Shown: positions 43,380 to 56,299 of the stretch, piece after piece | Numbering within the stretch: position 1 is the stretch's first letter | How the letters are laid out: each line of letters starts with the position of its first letter | Assembly: GCA_020631735.1 (NCBI GenBank) | Contig: CM036179.1 | Span: 23,613,063 to 23,677,062 of the forward strand | DNA: 64,000 nt | Source: Saccharum officinarum | Lineage: Eukaryota; Streptophyta; Magnoliopsida; Poales; Poaceae | Reading direction: 5' to 3' | Program-made: the position numbers and the translations under genes | Notes under the pieces: model-generated | What the model saw: only the letters and a program-made list of their open reading frames with translations | Database searches by the model: none | Told to the model about the DNA's origin: nothing

Positions 43380-45934
43380 TGAAAGGTCCTTGTTTGGTTT
43401 TGGTAATTGAGTGACAACTTAGGTGGACTAATATGTGGTTATGTGAGATACACAGGAGATTAGTCCACATGTGATGGTGTCATGAAGGAGCTCATTGCAT
43501 ATGAGACATGACATGGAGTCATGTGACCAAGATGGAGAAGATCAAGATGAGGCTTGGCTCGAAGGACCGGTTGTGAAGGTGAAGGGCAAGTTGAGGCTTC
43601 GAAGCGAAGGACCATGCGATGGTGAAGCTTGGGCAAGACTTGGCGCCGACGGACCAATGCAACGGTGAAGAGCAAGTGAGGTCAAGATCGATGAACCAAT
43701 ACGGTCACGTGATGATATGAAGTGAATCATATCATTTGGTGATTGGTTGGTGCATGTGTTGCATCAATGTCGGAGGAGATGGAGTGGAATGCGCAAGGCT
43801 AAGGTATAACCTAGGGCATTTCCATTTCACCGGTCATAGGTGTGTAGAGAAGTTTATGACCGGATTTAGGATAGATGGCCGTACTATCAAGAGGGGCAAA
43901 CTTGTTTGCATATCGGTCATCTAGTGCCACTTGAGCGATCTAACTGTGCATACGTGTTAGGATCGAGTGGCGAGGCAAGTTGAGTGCCTAATTCCTTCGA
44001 AAATGATTATGAAAATGCTAACACACGTGCACAAGGTGGTGTTCACTTGTTGGTGTTGGCACATTTATGAAGGCGATGAAGTTTGAGCGGTAGAGAGGGT
44101 TTGGGTCTCTCTCTCCCTCCCGCCGAGCTTGCGAGCGCGGGATTCAGGCGATTTCGGGGAAATGAAATGCCTATTTTCCACTACGCCGAAAGTCGGAAAA
44201 GAAACGGAGGCGAACGGGGTCACTGAGGTGACCGGACGCTGCACCGGACGCGGTCACGGTGTGACCAAACGCGTCCGGTCAGTACAGCGCGGTATCGGGC
44301 GCGCGGGCTAGGGTTTGCAACCGGCGCGTCCGGTCACTCGCGGGACCGGCGCGTCCGGTCAAGTGCCCAGAAGGAACTGCGGTTCGCAAGGACGATCGGA
44401 CGCGGGGCGCGTCCGGTCACACGCGATCGGACGTGTCCGGTCGTCGAGGGAGCTTACTGGACTCCGACCGGACGCTGGCACTGTCGCGTCCGGTCGTTGC
44501 GAGGAGCACGTCCGGTCGTTGTTTCGCGGGCGCGGGTGCTGTGCGGATCAGCGCGTCCGGTCGTTGCGAGGAGCGCGTCCGGTCGTTGCTTCGCGCGCGC
44601 GGTGCTGTGCGATCGGCGCGTCCGGTCGGTTGAGCAGCGCGTCCGGTCATAGCGTTTGACCGTTGGCGCGCAGTGACCGTTGGATGATCTAACGGTCGCA
44701 TTTGAAATTTGAGGGACACGTGGACGTCGCAGGGCGACCGGACGCGGTTGAGCGCGTCCGGTCAGTTACGACCGACGCGTCCGGTCGTCCCGAAAAAGGA
44801 CCCAGTGAAGGAGTAACGGCTCTATTTGACCGTGGGGTTATAAATAGATGCCTTGGCCGGCCGTGGCCGGTAGCTGAGCACACTTTAGCCTTGGTGGCTT
44901 GTGTGGTAGTGCTTGGGAGCCCTCTAACTCACTCATGCTTGATAGTGTTCATCGGATCAAGTGAGAGAGCGATTCTAGTGCGATTGCATCGTGAGGTTGC
45001 ATCGAGTGGCACTAGGTGATCGTGTTGCAAGCCGGTAGTGCTTGTTACTCTTGGAGGTTGCCACCTCCTAGACAGCTTGGTGGCTTGTGGCTCCGTCGAA
45101 GCTCGCAAGAAGATTGTGCGAGGCTCCGGAGAAGCTTTGTGAGGGGGATTGTGCTCACCCCGCGGGGATCGCGAAGAGCAACTCTAGTTGAGCGTGTCAT
45201 TGAGTTACCTCACTTGAGAGTGGTGTCTTGCGGTGCCTTGCGGGGCGTGCCTTGAGGGGCAAGTGACTTGAGGGTCACACCGAGGAACCATCTAAGTGTT
45301 GGTCGACACAACGGGGACGTAGCTTGGTGGCATCCAAGTGAACCTCGGGAGAAAATCACCGTGTCAACACTGTCTACTCTTCTCGGTGGTTTGCCTTCGT
45401 GCAACACAAGCTTGTATTTACTTTCATATATACTTGTGCTTGTGTAGTTGCTCTCGTAACTAGTTTGCTTGTGTAGCTTGCTAGTTGTCTTCTTGCTTGT
45501 GTAGCTAGAAGCTTCCCCTTGCGTGACTAATTTAGTTTGTGTAACCTTGTTAGTCACATTGCTTAGTTTGTGTAGCTAAGTGTTTTGCGCTCTCTAATTT
45601 GGCATTAGTTGCCTTATTATTGAGCATTGCTAGTGAGCTTAGGCTTTGTGCGCTTTGCTTACTAGAATTGTGTAGGAGCTCCCTCTTGCTTGCAAAGTAC
45701 TAGTGCATAGGTTTGTGTGACCTTGCTCTAGAATTAAATAGGAGAGCTCTTGCTAAGAAAAGCACCTTAGTTTCTTAATTAGGATCTTTGTGAGGTGCTT
45801 GTGAACTTAGTTAGAGGGGTGTAGTCTTGGCTATACCAATAAGTTTAATTCCGCATTTGTTTTGGTTAGCCAACTCGTTTAAGTTTTAAAAAGGACTATT
45901 CACCCCCCCTCTAGTCCGCCATCTCGACCCTACA
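43380..45934 (+). repeat. 3' LTR of the outer element
   Basis: This 2555-bp repeat starts TGAAAGGTCC, ends CCCTACA and is followed by the target duplication CCTTG. It carries the palindrome array (about 44228-44790) and TATAAATA at 44839-44846. Confidence 0.95.
44839..44846 (+). promoter_or_regulatory. TATA box of the outer 3' LTR
   Basis: TATAAATA in the same place as in the 5' LTR; from here transcription could run out into the flanking chromovirus LTR. Confidence 0.65.
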
Positions 45935-45939
45935 CCTTG

Positions 45940-46060
45940 GATCAAACCGACTTCACGAACGGTGGAGATGCATCCTAGGAGATGGTGGAGGAAGTCTCTG
46001 GACGGGCGTAGAGGAATCCCTTTGTGGGGGGCCAAGCGGCACTAAGGTGGGGCCGGCCGG
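45940..46060. mobile_element. Continuation of the remnant at 22713-23801
   Basis: These 121 bp follow the target duplication of the outer element and end at the TGTAACAG terminus of the chromovirus LTR. They form the right-hand piece of the sequence into which the nested pair inserted. Confidence 0.5.
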
Positions 46061-49000
46061 TGTAACAGAATCGACCAATTATACGAAATTAAGTAAGAAA
46101 ATCACCCGTTGAAGTAAATAATTTAGCAAACTTAAGCCCGTATAACTACGAAGGATTTCAAACCAACCAACATACAAACTAAGATCGTACAAGTTTAGCA
46201 GCCACAGTCACATATTACATAAAGTTTGCAATATTAGTTGAATACATCAGAGTTTAGAACATAAAGTTATTACAACCCAAGTTCAACATAAATTAGCGGA
46301 AGCAAATAGTTTTTAAACCACACACGCACATTTTGTTCAGATACAGTGCTAGGAGATAGTCATTTCCAACAAAAGCATCAGATAAGACATACGGAGCGAC
46401 CATGCCCTTGGTCCTAGTTGTCACCCATCGTAGAGTACAGGGAGTTGATGCAATACCTGTAGTACATCTGACCATCTGCAACAACAATGGGAACAACGCC
46501 CTGAGTACGAGAAAGTACTCAGCTAGACTTACCCGTCTTAAACCAAAATGAAGTGACACCAAGGAGTATGCAAGGCTTTCTTTTAGTGGACTAGCTGACT
46601 CATTTGTGGAAGAGCAGTAATTTAACTTAATGAACCATTTAAGTACTTTGTATCATCTTTATTATAACCTATCAAGCTAGGTAAGCACCTATACTATAGC
46701 AATCACTTGATTAACCAATAACATCCAGTTACCAACATAAGTTTAGCAATTCCAACATCATCCATATAACCATTAGTGTTCCATCATCATTACTACGATG
46801 CCGTAAGTCGAGTCAAGTGCTCACTATCTAGGAGCGATGGCGATTCGAATCTATTCCTAGCTAGTTGGTGATTTATTCCTCACAACCACACTCACCGATC
46901 AAGTGAGCTACAGATCACCAATGACACTTTCCAGGTAAATGTCGCGGGATAGCAATCATGGACCGCAATACCTAGGGACCGCCCAACAGCCAAGACACAC
47001 CTTGGGCTCACTCTTTGCGTCCCCGTCTTACCCCCTTTAGCACTAATTTGCCAGCCCGAGTCTATCCTGGCCTGAATAGTGTCATGAGCTTCACGGTCAA
47101 AAGGTACTTTATTTGGCCTGCTAAATGTGAGGCATGCGTTCAACATGACAAGAGGGACGAGCAATGATCGGTCCTTAACCAACACAGACGGAAAAATAAT
47201 AGCACCCCAGAACCCTGTCTGGTTGCCTCCAACTTTTTTGTCTGGTCTCCAATTATCCATCAACACATGGTTATTTTCAGGATATCATCCATTCCATAGC
47301 TAAAGTATTCCAGTAACCACCTATAATTGCAGGTGACCGAAAATCCTCGATCGCTACCGGTCTAAGCAGGGGTAAGCAGGTTTTCGATCCTAAACCTAAC
47401 AGGGTAAGAATGTAATAATGTAGGCAAGGATAGTAATAAATGCATCAGTGGTTTCACACAACTCCTATAACTTAATGCAACAATATATAAAACTCATATA
47501 TATAAAGAATTGCTTTTATAAAATAGGAGACTTAGAATGCTTCGGGGTTTGCCTCACTTGAACGAACTAGGTTGATGATCCACGCACTCGGGCAGGTCCT
47601 CTCCTTGCTCCTCTTCCTCTGACACCTCCTATGCCTGGATTTCCTGTGGGTCAGCCCCGACCTGCTCCTCTAGTACCGCTGCTTGTACTTCCTCCTACGA
47701 TCCTGTATGATGTAATTGTATAAGTAAATATACAAGTGGTGCATCGGATGTGATGGCATGTGATGATCGTGATTGCATGCAATGCAGATAAACACACTTA
47801 GATTTATAGGATAGTATAGAGGTGAAACCTTTCTACTAGGTAGTCAACATCATCCAAGGACAATTACCACTAGTACATGTCATCTACTACATTCTCTTCT
47901 ATTACTAACCCCCGTACTTTTCTGCTAACTAACATATAACCCTAACACAAGTGCTACTACACTTCATTAACATAACTACATTAACATGCCAAGTGACAGT
48001 AGCAAATGATTTGATGCTTCAAAGATACACTGAAACTACACTATTAAACAAATCATGCATAAAGGATATTATTTTATTTATATTTAATCTAAGGTTACGA
48101 CAACAACATGTATTTATAGTGCATATAAAAATCTAGAAAAATTACAGTAGCATAGTCCTACCAAAATTATCCTACCATAAAATTTTCATGGTATTTGGAT
48201 AAGTAAAATAACCTACACAAAAATGACAAGCTAGGGTGTATAAATGAGCATGAAAATACTTTGTACTATAAAAAGTATCAAACAATAGATTTAGTATTTT
48301 TTCCATGATCTACACAGTAAACAAACACTGTACAAAAATTATCATATGCGTGTTTTATACTATTTTTTCTCTCTAGCAAAAATAACAAAAATCAACCAAT
48401 AAAGGCACTTGAACTAGACATCAATATTTTTCTATGGAACATGCATGACATATATTTTTCATGCAAAGTACATCACAAAATAAGACTAACAAAACTAGAA
48501 CCATATTTTTCTAATAAATATTCTATTTACTATGCATTTTCTAAGATAATAGCAATTACAAGAATTAAATAAAGTCCTATATAAAAAGTATCACAAATTT
48601 GACATGCAATATTTTTAAATGGTTTATCCACTTATAAGAAAGCTAATAAAATTTGTTTCAATAAATTTGGAGCTATAAATCTCAAGATATGATTTTTTGG
48701 AATCATTTACACATTTTCTGGAAATTCATTTTTCAAATCTCTTTAAAAATCAGCCGCTGAAATCGCTATGCACACCTAGATCCGCACACAGGGGAGCCCT
48801 CCCTGCGACTGAGGTGTGGGCCCCTGGCGCTGACCGGACCCACTCGCCAGTGGGCCGAGCCAGGGCGGCCGCTGACATGTGGTAAGCTCGCTGCTGGTGC
48901 GACCTCCGGTGACGGGGAATGTATCGGTGCACTCCCTGCACCGAGGTGCATCCGGTGCGCCAGCTCCCAAAGGTGCGGGAGCTTCGGAGGGAGCTCGCCG

Positions 49001-50136
49001 GTGGGAATGGTGGAGCGATGGCGCTGCCGTCGGCGTGGAGGCCAGTGCGGGCCATGGCGAGGGCCAAAGAGGCGTGCCAAAGGTTCACAGTGCCAAGGCG
49101 GTGGTAACACGTGCGAGAGAAGGGAGGAAGAGGGGGCAGAGAAGGGGAGTCCACGGAGAGGGGTTCTCCGGTGAGCTCAGTCAGGGCTCTAGTGAGCGAT
49201 TCCCACGAGTGGCGGCCTTACCACGGCGAGCCAAGGCGAGCACGCATTGCGCGAAGAGGAGGCGGTGCTCGGAGCAAGATGAAGGTGTTGGCGGTGAGCT
49301 GTGGTGGCTGGGATGACCAACTCCGGTGAGGAGCTCGCGCGGGCGGTGGTGGAGGGAGACACTTGGGTTGCTGCTGCTGCTGTGGGGCGAAGAGAGGGAA
49401 TGGGGGAGAGCAGAGGACGCGGATGTGCGTGCGGAGGGAGTAGGCGAGCGCGTGGGGTGCGGGGGCCACCGGACGCCACCCGGCCAGCGTCACCGGCGTT
49501 TGGTGGCCATGCGGCGGTCGCGGCCTACGCACGGCGCGCGGGAGCTGGCGTGGTGGAGCGGGTGAGGCTGAGCTGGGCCGGGCTGGCTTCGCGGACGGGC
49601 CAAGAAGGGAGGCGCGCGGCCCAGCAAGAAAGGAAATTTATTTTTCATTTTATTTTTTTGAATAACAGCAATACTTTTACCTTTTTGAGCAATAAAAATC
49701 CATTTTCATAAGTTGGTACAAAAATAAAAGTTGTTTAAAATTTGATTCTCTACAACTTTGCTTAAAGGTGCATTTTAAAATTCCCACTAGATTTTGAAAT
49801 AGAGATTTAAAGTTCATTTTAAACAAAATCCCATTTTTCCAAATCATTTTTAAAAGCAAAATTTGAGAAGACTTTGAATACCAAATTTGCTCCCAATTAC
49901 ATGCTAAACATTTCTAACTTATTTGCATTACCAGCAAACATATTTATTGCCCCAACAAGCATAAGCATGGCATAGTTTTATTCAAACAAGCAATCGCAAC
50001 ATCCATGTTTCAAAGTTATGTTTCACATGTTTCAATCCAATGTTACACTTATATCACATGTGATTATGAATGCAAGATGATGCGCATGCTCATGATTTGC
50101 AGTGCCTAATGCATGCTTAACACCAGAGATGTTACG
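46061..50136 (-). repeat. 3' LTR of a Ty3/gypsy chromovirus (Tekay-like)
   Basis: The left edge TGTAACAGAATCG and the right edge gatgttacg are decayed inverted ends; next to the right edge the minus strand carries aaggagggaggg, a purine tract as found before Tekay-type LTRs. The 4.1-kb length is large but plausible for this lineage. A GC-rich island at about 48770-49620 produces overlapping long frames without recognisable similarity. The partner 5' LTR is not in the window. Confidence 0.65.
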
Positions 50137-50213
50137 ACCCTCCCTCCTTATAAGAATCTCGTCCTGAGATTTTGAGTTATGAACCATTTGTTATAAAAAT
50201 CTTTATAAGCGTT

Positions 50214-51548
50214 TTACGGATATTCTCCGGTTTCCCACGTCGCGTCACTGTCATCATGATGACTCCACTGTATCTTATACGTTCTCACCACTTTATTCCA
50301 AGTGACTCGATCCTTAGTGTCCAAAACCCGAATAGGTTGCTCACGGTATTCCAAGTCTGATTTGATCCGAATGCCCTGAGGTTCTATCCTCTCTTCCGAA
50401 ACACGCAAACACTTCTTCAATTGCGATACATGAAAGACTAGAAAGATCAAACCCATCGCTTCTGGTAATTGTAACTTATAAGCCACGGGACCCTTCTTCT
50501 CTATGATCTTATACGGTCCTACAAACCTAGCAACAAGCTTCCTCTTGATCCCAAACCGTTTCTTCTTCATTGGAGTAACCTTCAAATAGACATAGTCACC
50601 AACTTTAATCTCTAGTGGTCTTCTTCTTTTATCTGCGTAACTTTTCTGACATGATTGTGCAGCCTTCATGTTTTGTTGGATGATATGGACCTTTTTCTCA
50701 GCCTCTTCAACAAAATCGATCCCATAAAATCTTCTCTCTCCAGGCTCAATCCAATTCAACGGTGTCCTACACTTCCTGCCATACAGTGCTTCAAATGGAG
50801 CCATCTTAATACTTTCTTGGTAACTATTGTTGTAAGCGAACTCTGCCAAAGGTAACCATGATTCCCATGAACCCTTGGATGATAACACACAAGCTCTAAG
50901 CATATCTTCTAGAACAGCATTAACTCTCTATGTCTGCCCATCTGTCTGTGGGTGGTAAGCTATACTACGAACCAAACTAGTACCCAAACCTTTATGTAGA
51001 TGTTTCTAAAAATGAGCTATAAACTGTGACCCTCGGTCAAACATGATAGTCTTTGGTATACCATGCAATCGAATAATTTCTACAATGTACTTCTCAGCAT
51101 ATTGAGGTGGTCGAAAAGCGTTCTTGACTGGCAAAAAGTGAGCTGATTTGGTAAGGTGATCTACAATCACCCAAATTGAATCATTTTCCTTCGGTGTGGT
51201 GGGAAGACCGGTAATAAAATCCATACTTATATCATCTCACTTCCAATCCGGTACTAACAAAGGTTGCAACAATCCCACAGGTCTCATGTGAAGAGCTTTC
51301 ACTCTACAACACGTGTCACAACGAGCAACATACGCTGCAATCTCCTTCTTCATCTTTGTCCACCAATAATGTGGTCTCTGTTCTTGATACATTTTGCTAC
51401 TTCTAGGATGGATATACAACTTAGAAAGATGAGCTTCATCCATCAGTTTGTTCTTGAGCTCTCGATCTTTAGGTACAACCAGACGGTCCTTGAACCATAA
51501 CACTCCTTGTTCATCCACTCTAAAGTGTTTAGTTGGTTCTTTCTTCAT
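50214..51548 (-). pseudogene. pol (IN): Chromovirus integrase with chromodomain-like C-terminus (stops)
   Basis: The zinc-binding region (HLSKLYIHP ... CDTCCRVKA) is at 51548-51237, the catalytic core (MDFITGLPTTPKENDSIWVI) at 51224-51006, and the last part (LAEFAYNNSYQESI, then DYVYLKVTPMKKKRFG) at 50903-50214. The end, TYKIQWSHHDDSDATWETG, resembles a chromodomain, which in chromoviruses steers integration to heterochromatin. In-frame stops interrupt it, for example TAG after GQT near 50930, TAG after IAHF near 51006 and TGA in the WK.DD context near 51237; the last two fit TGG-to-stop changes. Confidence 0.9.
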
Positions 51549-51584
51549 TTTCTCCTTGATATGGAATATTCCCTTGTCTGTTTT

Positions 51585-52916
51585 CTAGCCTTCAATGATC
51601 TTGCTCTCCAAGGTACAACTAACTTGGATATTGTGCAACACCGTAGGATGCAACAAATTAAACCCATCTTCAAACAATGGTTGCACAGTAAGAGAATGTG
51701 ACTTCCTACTTAAGGCATCTGCTACTATATTTGCCATTCCTGGATGATAGTGTACATTCAGGTTATAATCCTTTATCAACTCTAACCATCTTCTCTATCG
51801 TATATTCAATTTAGATTGAGTAAAAATGTACTTGAGACTCTTATGATCTGTGAAGATGTTACACACGTTCCCTAGTAGATAGTGTCTCCAAATCTTTAGA
51901 GCATGCACAATGGCATCAAGCTCTAAATCATGAGTAGGATAGTTAACCTCATGTTTCCTCAACTGGCGTGAGGCATAGGCAATGACTCTTCCATCTTGCA
52001 TCAGAACACATCCTAAACCATTCTTGGATGCATCACAAAATACATCAAACAACTTCTCTATATCTGGCTGCGCCAGAACAGGAGCAGTGGTTAGCATTTC
52101 CCACAAGGTGTGGAAAGCTGCCTCACACTCCTCTGTCCAAGTGAACTTATGGTCCTTCTGTAGCAGACTCGTCATTGGTTTGGCAATCTTCGAGAAATCT
52201 GGTATGAAATGATGATAGTAACCGGCTAATCTAAGGAAACTCCTAACTTCATGAATTGTGGTTAGTGCCTTACAATCCATAACCTCTTGTACCTTGCTAG
52301 GATCTACTGAAATTCCATTTTCTGATAACACATGACCGAGAAAAGGAACTGTCTTCAGCCAAAACTCACACTTACTAAACTTGGCGTACAACTGATGATC
52401 TCAGAGTCTGGTCAAGATAATTCTTAGATGCTCTGCATGATCTTTCTCATTCTTTGAGTATACTAGAATGTCATCAATGAACACAATCACAAACTTATCC
52501 AACTCCGGCATAAAGACCAAATTCATCAGGTACATAAAGTAAGCAGAAGCATTTGTCAGGCTAAAGGACATGACAAGATACTCGTACAAACCATATCTGG
52601 TGGAAAACACGGTCTTGAATATATCTTGTGGCCTAATCTTGATCTGATGGTACCCTGATCTCAAATCTATCTTAGAGAATACTTTGGCTTTTGACAATTG
52701 GTCAAACAAGATATCAATCCAAGGTAGCGGATACTTGTTTTTAATTATTACATCATTCAGTGGCCGATAGTCCACGCACATCCATAAAGAGTTATCCTTC
52801 TTCTTCTTTACGAACAGTATGGGACATCCCCATTCAGACGAACTTGGACAAATTAGACCCTTGGTCAACAGATCCTGGAGTTGCTTCTTCAACTTGGCTA
52901 ATTCATTTAGAGGCAT
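51585..52916 (-). pseudogene. pol (RT-RH): Chromovirus reverse transcriptase and RNase H (stops)
   Basis: Reverse transcriptase motifs include [33 protein letters not shown] and the catalytic [11 protein letters not shown]. The RNase H part has [20 protein letters not shown] and [18 protein letters not shown], and [16 protein letters not shown] closes it. Stops occur after ILTRL (52401) and after SKLNIR (51795). All parts share one frame with the rest of gag-pol. The enzyme copies element RNA into DNA in the particle; this copy cannot make it. Confidence 0.92.
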
Positions 52917-53045
52917 CCAACAAGGCCTTCTTGAGATCGGTGGTGTTCCAGGGATTAACTCAATGGCAAACTCAACCTATCTATCCGGTGGAAGACCAGG
53001 TAACTCATCTAGAAACACGTTCGGGAACTCGCACACTACTGGAAT

Positions 53046-53471
53046 CTAGGCTAGAAGAGTGGTTTGGACTGCATAGGTCGTACTTGCTGGATCTATTCTC
53101 TGAGGTAAGACTACTTGAAACGTGCCTTCTCCAACAGGTTCCTTGAGGGAAATAACTCTTCCTCCAACATCAATTACTACTCCCATCTTATTCATCCAAT
53201 TCATTCCCATAATTACATCCAAAACTAGCCCTAGCATAACTATCAAGTTAAGCTTGTACTGCCTATCTACTATATTCAGGGTTGCCCCCCAGATTATCTG
53301 ATAAGTTAATAGATCAGCCCCAGCTGAACTTATCCGATAAGCACATTCCAATTCAACTATCTTTTGCTCATACTTTCTTGTAAATGCTTGACTTATAAAT
53401 GAATGACACGATCCAGAATCAAACAAAACGATGGCAGGGTGGTTGTTGATAGAAAACACACTAGCTGTCAT
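53046..53471 (-). pseudogene. pol (PR): Chromovirus aspartic protease (stops on both sides)
   Basis: A retropepsin segment with the active-site motif ALFDSGSCHSFIS-like (read as IVLFDSGSCHSFIS) and the flap-side GMNWMNKMGVVID. It is bounded by in-frame stops at 53046 and just upstream of 53471 (TAA). Upstream lies a zinc knuckle CFNCNQSGHFAKFC at about 53598-53557. Confidence 0.88.
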
Positions 53472-53786
53472 AGGCTCTCCTTACAAGATGTCATCTATGG
53501 TGGTGTGGTGCACATGAGCTTGATATTGGTTTTGCTGCTTCTTAGGAAAAGGACAAAACTTCGCAAAGTGCCCAGACTGGTTGCAGTTGAAGCATAGTCC
53601 TCTTACTTGAGTAGCAGCTCCAAATGAACTGCCTTGTCCTGCCTTGGCCTATGGCACCACCATCTTGAATGGCTTTTGATTCCTCTGAGGTTGCTAAGCG
53701 TTTTGATTCTTCCTCTGTGGTGGCCTGAACCTTGCACTAAGAGCCGATAGACGATACGCAGAACGATTTGCCATCGGGGCTCTTGG

Positions 53787-54481
53787 CTAGGATGGACCTA
53801 ACTCAAAGACCCTCTTGTGAGTCTTGGATGCAGCATACACATTGTTGTTCTTCTCTTCCTTCAAGCAGTCACTAACGAAGTCATTGAAACCAATTCTTGT
53901 ATTGATACCCACATGCTTCATCATCTTGGGATCCAGACCCCTCTTGAAACTAGTGATCTTCTTGGCATCAGTGTTAACCATGTCAGAAGCATAACGGCTT
54001 AGATTATTGAAAGCATGCAAATACTGAGTCATAGTCATGGTGCCTTGATTTAGTGATAGGAATTCTCCCAACTTCATCTTTGTTAGGCCCGGTGGAATGT
54101 AAACTCTACGAAAGGCATCAGTGAATTTGTAGCTGTGAGCATTAGGGGGGAAAGTGGTGCAATGGTGCTTCCACCACATCCCTGCAGGTCCTTGTAGCTG
54201 ATGAGCTGCATACTCGGTCTTCAATACTTCCATCATTCTCAGCACACAGAACTTATCTTCCATGGTGTTTATCCATTCTTTGACATCTAGTGGCTCCGCC
54301 GCTTCCTTGAAGATCGGCGGTCTGGTGTCTATGAAGTCCTTGAAACTGCTGTACTGATTCACCTCATGTCTGCCTTGGTTTAACCCATGGTGGGTGTTGT
54401 CCGCAATATTGCGCAATGCAGCTTCCATGTTTTGCTGCATGCTCTCCATGTTTCGCTGTCTTCCAAGGAATTGTGCGAAGA
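53787..54481 (-). pseudogene. gag: Chromovirus gag, main part
   Basis: This carries the retrotransposon gag domain (DTRPPIFKEAAEPLDVKEWI, then GPAGMWWKHHC and VYIPPGLTKMKLGEF). It is separated from its N-terminus (56300-56415) by the solo LTR at 54487-56294; the frames agree across the insert when one ACTGT is dropped. A TAG at 53787-53789 ends the open stretch. Confidence 0.88.
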
Positions 54482-55214
54482 ACTGTTGTAAGGTCCAAAT
54501 GGCTAGAGGGAGGGTGAATAGCCTATTTAAATTTTCTATAAGCTTTACTCAACAACAAGTTAGTAAATAAGATGGCGAAGCTCTTCTAGCACTAGCACAA
54601 CTAATCTATGCAAGCCGCCTACACAATACTAGTAAACAACAAGGCTAATTACTCCTATGAGATAAGCTATTCTACTCAAGCTAAACAAGGCAAAGAACAA
54701 CAAGTAAAGAAGAGAGCTTAAATAGATATACCAATGTTGATGAGAAGAGATATGTCCAATGTACCAATCAATCAATGTGATCATATACACAAATGAAATC
54801 CTCGGCAATAAGATGACACAAGATTTTTTTACCGAGGTTCACTTGCTTCACGGCAAACTACTCCTCGTTATGGTGATGCACCCACTTGATGGATCATGAG
54901 CTAATTAACTATCAAGAGTTGAACCCTCAGCGGGTGCCGCACATCCACTCACAAGATGGGGATCCTCCAAGCCACGAGCTCCACTAGAGTAGCCAATTCA
55001 TGAACTCCCACGGGGAAGGCTCAAGAACCCCTCACAATCGCTTGGTGAGGCTCGAAACAATCTCCAATAACGAGCTCAACACCACCGCTGCTCCAAGCCA
55101 TCTAGGGTGTCAGAAAACACCCAAGAGTAACAATCAATCCACAACAAACTCAAGAATCAAGTGCCACTAGATGCAACTCTGTCGTGTGGTTGCCGAGCGC
55201 GCAGTGGCACCTCT

Positions 55215-55222
55215 TATTTATA
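55215..55222 (-). promoter_or_regulatory. TATA box of the solo LTR
   Basis: TATTTATA on the plus strand, TATAAATA on the LTR coding strand, immediately downstream of the motif array. Confidence 0.65.
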
Positions 55223-55249
55223 GCGAATGGAAAAGCCACTAGCCATTAT

Positions 55250-55690
55250 ACCTCTGTCGAGGGTGATAGACGCGGCCACGCCAAGGCGACAGACGCTGCA
55301 GTGCCGCGTCCGTCGCACCTCTGTGCGCCATGTGTCCCCCCGCGCTCAAAGCCAACGGTCAAATTTGCCTTCGACAGACGCGTCCATCGCGCCCGAGACC
55401 CAGCGTCTGTCGCATCGACAGACGCGGTCTAGAGAGCCTTGCAACGCACGTGACTCAACAAATGTGTCTGACGTGCCAACACCAGACCCGGCCAGCGTCT
55501 GTCGCGCATAGCTCGCCTCATCTCGCTCCTGTGCCCGGCTGACACCATTGTCGACGGACGCTGACGTTGTGCGTCCGTCACGCGGCCACCACCGCGTCTG
55601 TCGTGCCACCATAGCTGGCCATCGCCAGGGTAAGCCGACAGACACTTAGGGCAGTGTCTGTTGCTCTCAAGGACATCGTCTGTCGCTTGT
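55250..55690. promoter_or_regulatory. U3 array of gacagacgc/gcgtctgtc motifs
   Basis: Around a dozen copies of gacagacgc, gcgtctgtcg and variants (gcgtccgtc) occur in both orientations upstream of the TATA box. The layout equals that of the GACCGGACGCG arrays but with a different motif. Confidence 0.65.
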
Positions 55691-56299
55691 AAAACAACGA
55701 CGACCACTACCGTGACTTTGCCTCCGGTTCTCGCATCCGGCGCAATGGAAAATAGGCATTTCATTTTCTCGAAAATGCCTGAATGAACCCTAAACCCCTC
55801 TCTACTACTCAAACTCCGCCGCCTTCGCTAATGTGCCAACACCATCATGTGTATATCACCATGTGCATGTGTGTTAACATTTTCACAATTATTTTCTCAA
55901 AGGAGTTATATTAGCTCTCTTTACTAGATCCTAATGCATATGCTAAATATGATGACCTAGTAGCACTTGATTCACGAGCTAACCGTGATTACCCCTCTTG
56001 ATAGTCAGCTATCAATCCTAAACCCGGTCAATCACTTCTCTACTCATCTTAGACCGGAAGTGAACCCTACGATTATACCTTTGCCTTGATTACTTTGTTC
56101 CAAGTATACCTTCTCATGCTTGATCACCTTGATCATCATTTCATGTGCATCTCCACCCCTTGTGATCTTGTGGCCACCACTCCTTGCCACATACACCATC
56201 ATCACTTGTGTTGCTTATGCCTAACTCAAACCACTTAACATATGGCATTAGCAACTTGGTGTCATTAATTACCAAAACCAAACTTGGGCTTTCAACTGT

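Larger units (their letters stand above)
23802..45934 (+). mobile_element. Outer gag-only Ty1/copia-type LTR retrotransposon, hosting a nested element
   Basis: Two 2555-bp LTRs begin TGAAAGGTCC and end CGACCCTACA, and the whole is flanked by CCTTG (23797-23801 and 45935-45939). A primer-binding site matching initiator tRNA-Met follows the 5' LTR and a purine tract (aaaaagggggagat) precedes the 3' LTR. The only protein gene is gag, split by the nested element at 27343-39103; without it the element would be about 10.4 kb. No protease, integrase or reverse transcriptase is present, so it must depend on proteins from another element. By eye the LTRs differ at about 25 positions (about 1%). SIRE/Maximus-like affiliation is an inference from gag. 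Confidence 0.95.
54487..56294 (-). mobile_element. Solo LTR of a copia-type element in the chromovirus gag
   Basis: A single 1808-bp LTR reads TGTAAGGTCC at its left end and GGGCTTTCA at its right on the plus strand, flanked by ACTGT (54482-54486 and 56295-56299). No internal region is present, so the element was lost by LTR-LTR recombination. Its start on the minus strand (TGAAAGCCCAAGTTTGG) parallels the LTRs of the 22-kb pair. It has a TATA box at 55215-55222 and a gacagacgc/gcgtctgtc motif array upstream of it. Confidence 0.93.

Noticed and set aside
48750..49711. Overlapping frames of up to 145 codons in the GC-rich island
   Set aside because: They occur on both strands in several frames without known domains, inside a retroelement LTR.
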